Below, one piece after another: positions 63,400 through 64,000 of a stretch of DNA of 64,000 nucleotides. Numbering within the stretch: the first letter of the stretch is position 1; each line of letters starts with the position of its first letter. The stretch spans positions 124,001 through 188,000 of the forward strand of contig JAKOUW010000085.1 in NCBI GenBank assembly GCA_029782365.1, given 5' to 3'. Both the position numbers and the translations under genes were made by a program. The notes below the pieces were generated by a model. The model saw only the letters and a program-made list of their open reading frames with translations. It did no database searches and was not told the origin of the DNA. This stretch comes from Chloroflexota bacterium. Lineage in GTDB: Bacteria; Chloroflexota; Anaerolineae; Anaerolineales; UBA4823.

Positions 63400-64000
63400 T
63401 CATTCCTCTATTTGATTTCCTTGTAAGTCTTGCCAGCATTTTTGTGTTACAGAGCGGATCGTTTCATAATCAAATCCTCGGCGAGCTAAAAAGCCGCCCA
63501 GTTTATTGCGAAAGTCCATCCACTCCAGCTCGCCCAATTTGCGCATTTGCTTTTGAGCTGCCTGGTAAGCCAGTTGTTCTTCCTGTGCCGCATCGACTTC
63601 CTGTAGAGCAGTCTGGATGTCGGTATCGTCCAGGCCTTTGCGGCGCATTTCGAGAGTCAGCGCTTTCCGGCTGCGCGGCCGAAATTCAGACCGGTTCTCA
63701 ACCCACGCCTGAGCAAACTTACTGTCGTTGACCAGGCCATTTGCTGCCAATCGTTCCAGCACATAATTCATCGTTTCTTCCGGCACCGCGTGCCGCGCAA
63801 GATTCCTGCGCACCTCAGCCTCGGTGCGTGGGCGGTGCTCGATAAAATGTAGCGCGCGCTGCAAAGCAACCTCACGCTCATCCGCACCGCGCAGTTCAGC
63901 GATCTTCTCTTCCGTTAGCTCTTGCCCAACCCGCAGCCAGGCAGCTACAATCCTAGACAGGCCAAACGCAAACTCTTCGTCCAGGTAAACATTCACCCGT
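63400..64000 (-). CDS. recX: RecX regulatory protein, cut by window edge
   Basis: Modulator that inhibits RecA filament activity. The visible part starts NVYLDEEFAFGLSRIVAAWLRVGQELTEEKI, which in RecX is preceded by about 15-20 residues (K..RVNVYLDGEFAF), so the start codon lies beyond 64000. The three-helix repeats typical of RecX follow (ALHFIEHRPRTEAEVRRNL; YVLERLAANGLVNDSKFAQAW; GGFLARRGFDYETI), and it ends before rny. The reading frame is open to the end of the window. Confidence 0.87.
   Translation of the reverse strand, partial: RVNVYLDEEFAFGLSRIVAAWLRVGQELTEEKIAELRGADEREVALQRALHFIEHRPRTEAEVRRNLARHAVPEETMNYVLERLAANGLVNDSKFAQAWVENRSEFRPRSRKALTLEMRRKGLDDTDIQTALQEVDAAQEEQLAYQAAQKQMRKLGELEWMDFRNKLGGFLARRGFDYETIRSVTQKCWQDLQGNQIEE

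Overview
The window is a GC-rich bacterial chromosome segment, about 55 recognisable genes, best explained as a member of the Chloroflexota, probably class Anaerolineae. That placement is inference from gene content, not from a marker tree: menaquinone biosynthesis (menA), fused E1 alpha-beta 2-oxoacid dehydrogenase, ferredoxin-dependent 2-oxoacid oxidoreductase, pyruvate phosphate dikinase, a LexA operator of the Gram-positive type, no outer-membrane or LPS genes, and many lipoproteins with Thr/Pro-rich linkers followed by PDZ-protease or WD40-like propeller domains.

Layout. 1-5.4 kb (minus): an operon of two sensor kinases, one OmpR-type regulator, a small unknown protein, a CpaF/TadA secretion ATPase and a double-HTH regulator cut by the left edge. 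5.5-9.7 kb: a small CxxC protein, then CCA-transferase, hpt, tdk and a ribosomal operon rplU-rpmA-rpmE whose L31 carries an RNA-polymerase-alpha-CTD-like tail. 9.9-12.0 kb (minus): a secreted subtilase ending in 17 GNW repeats, preceded by a class-I cyclic di-GMP riboswitch and a terminator. 12.2-15.0 kb (plus): korDABC 2-oxoacid:ferredoxin oxidoreductase. 15.1-21.5 kb (minus): a mosaic of Rhs fragments, orphan toxin-like tails (HExxH metalloprotease, C39-like cysteine protease) and lipoproteins. 21.6-28.6 kb: nitroreductase, S9 peptidase, ppdK, menA. 28.7-32.8 kb: L,D-transpeptidase and two S41 protease lipoproteins. 33.0-40.2 kb: an Fe-S/CCG membrane oxidoreductase and the E1-E2-E3 2-oxoacid dehydrogenase complex. 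40.2-50.8 kb: a glycosyltransferase, a two-component system with a membrane protein, trmO, an ABC-F protein with a leader-peptide attenuator, and acs. 50.9-53.1 kb: two glycosyltransferases. 53.1-54.0 kb: lexA with its SOS box. 54.0-60.3 kb: a surface-sugar operon. 60.3-64 kb (minus): deoxynucleoside kinase, SDR, RNase Y and RecX (cut by the right edge).

The most interesting candidate system is the 54.0-60.3 kb operon. It has PglC-like phosphoglycosyl transferase, PglE-like aminotransferase and PglD-like acyltransferase modules, but the PglD-like domain is fused behind a lipoyl domain and a peripheral-subunit-binding-like segment, and dedicated E1 alpha and E1 beta genes sit directly upstream. 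In effect the E2 core has been swapped for a sugar N-acyltransferase. I infer that a 2-oxoacid could be decarboxylated and its acyl group passed from lipoamide straight to an amino-sugar, without free acyl-CoA.

Four other regulatory or mosaic features stand out: the c-di-GMP switch on the subtilase, the MIVMR leader peptide and attenuator on the ABC-F gene, the Rhs toxin/lipoprotein cassette array, and repeated TATAAT-like boxes so close to start codons that leaderless mRNAs are likely.
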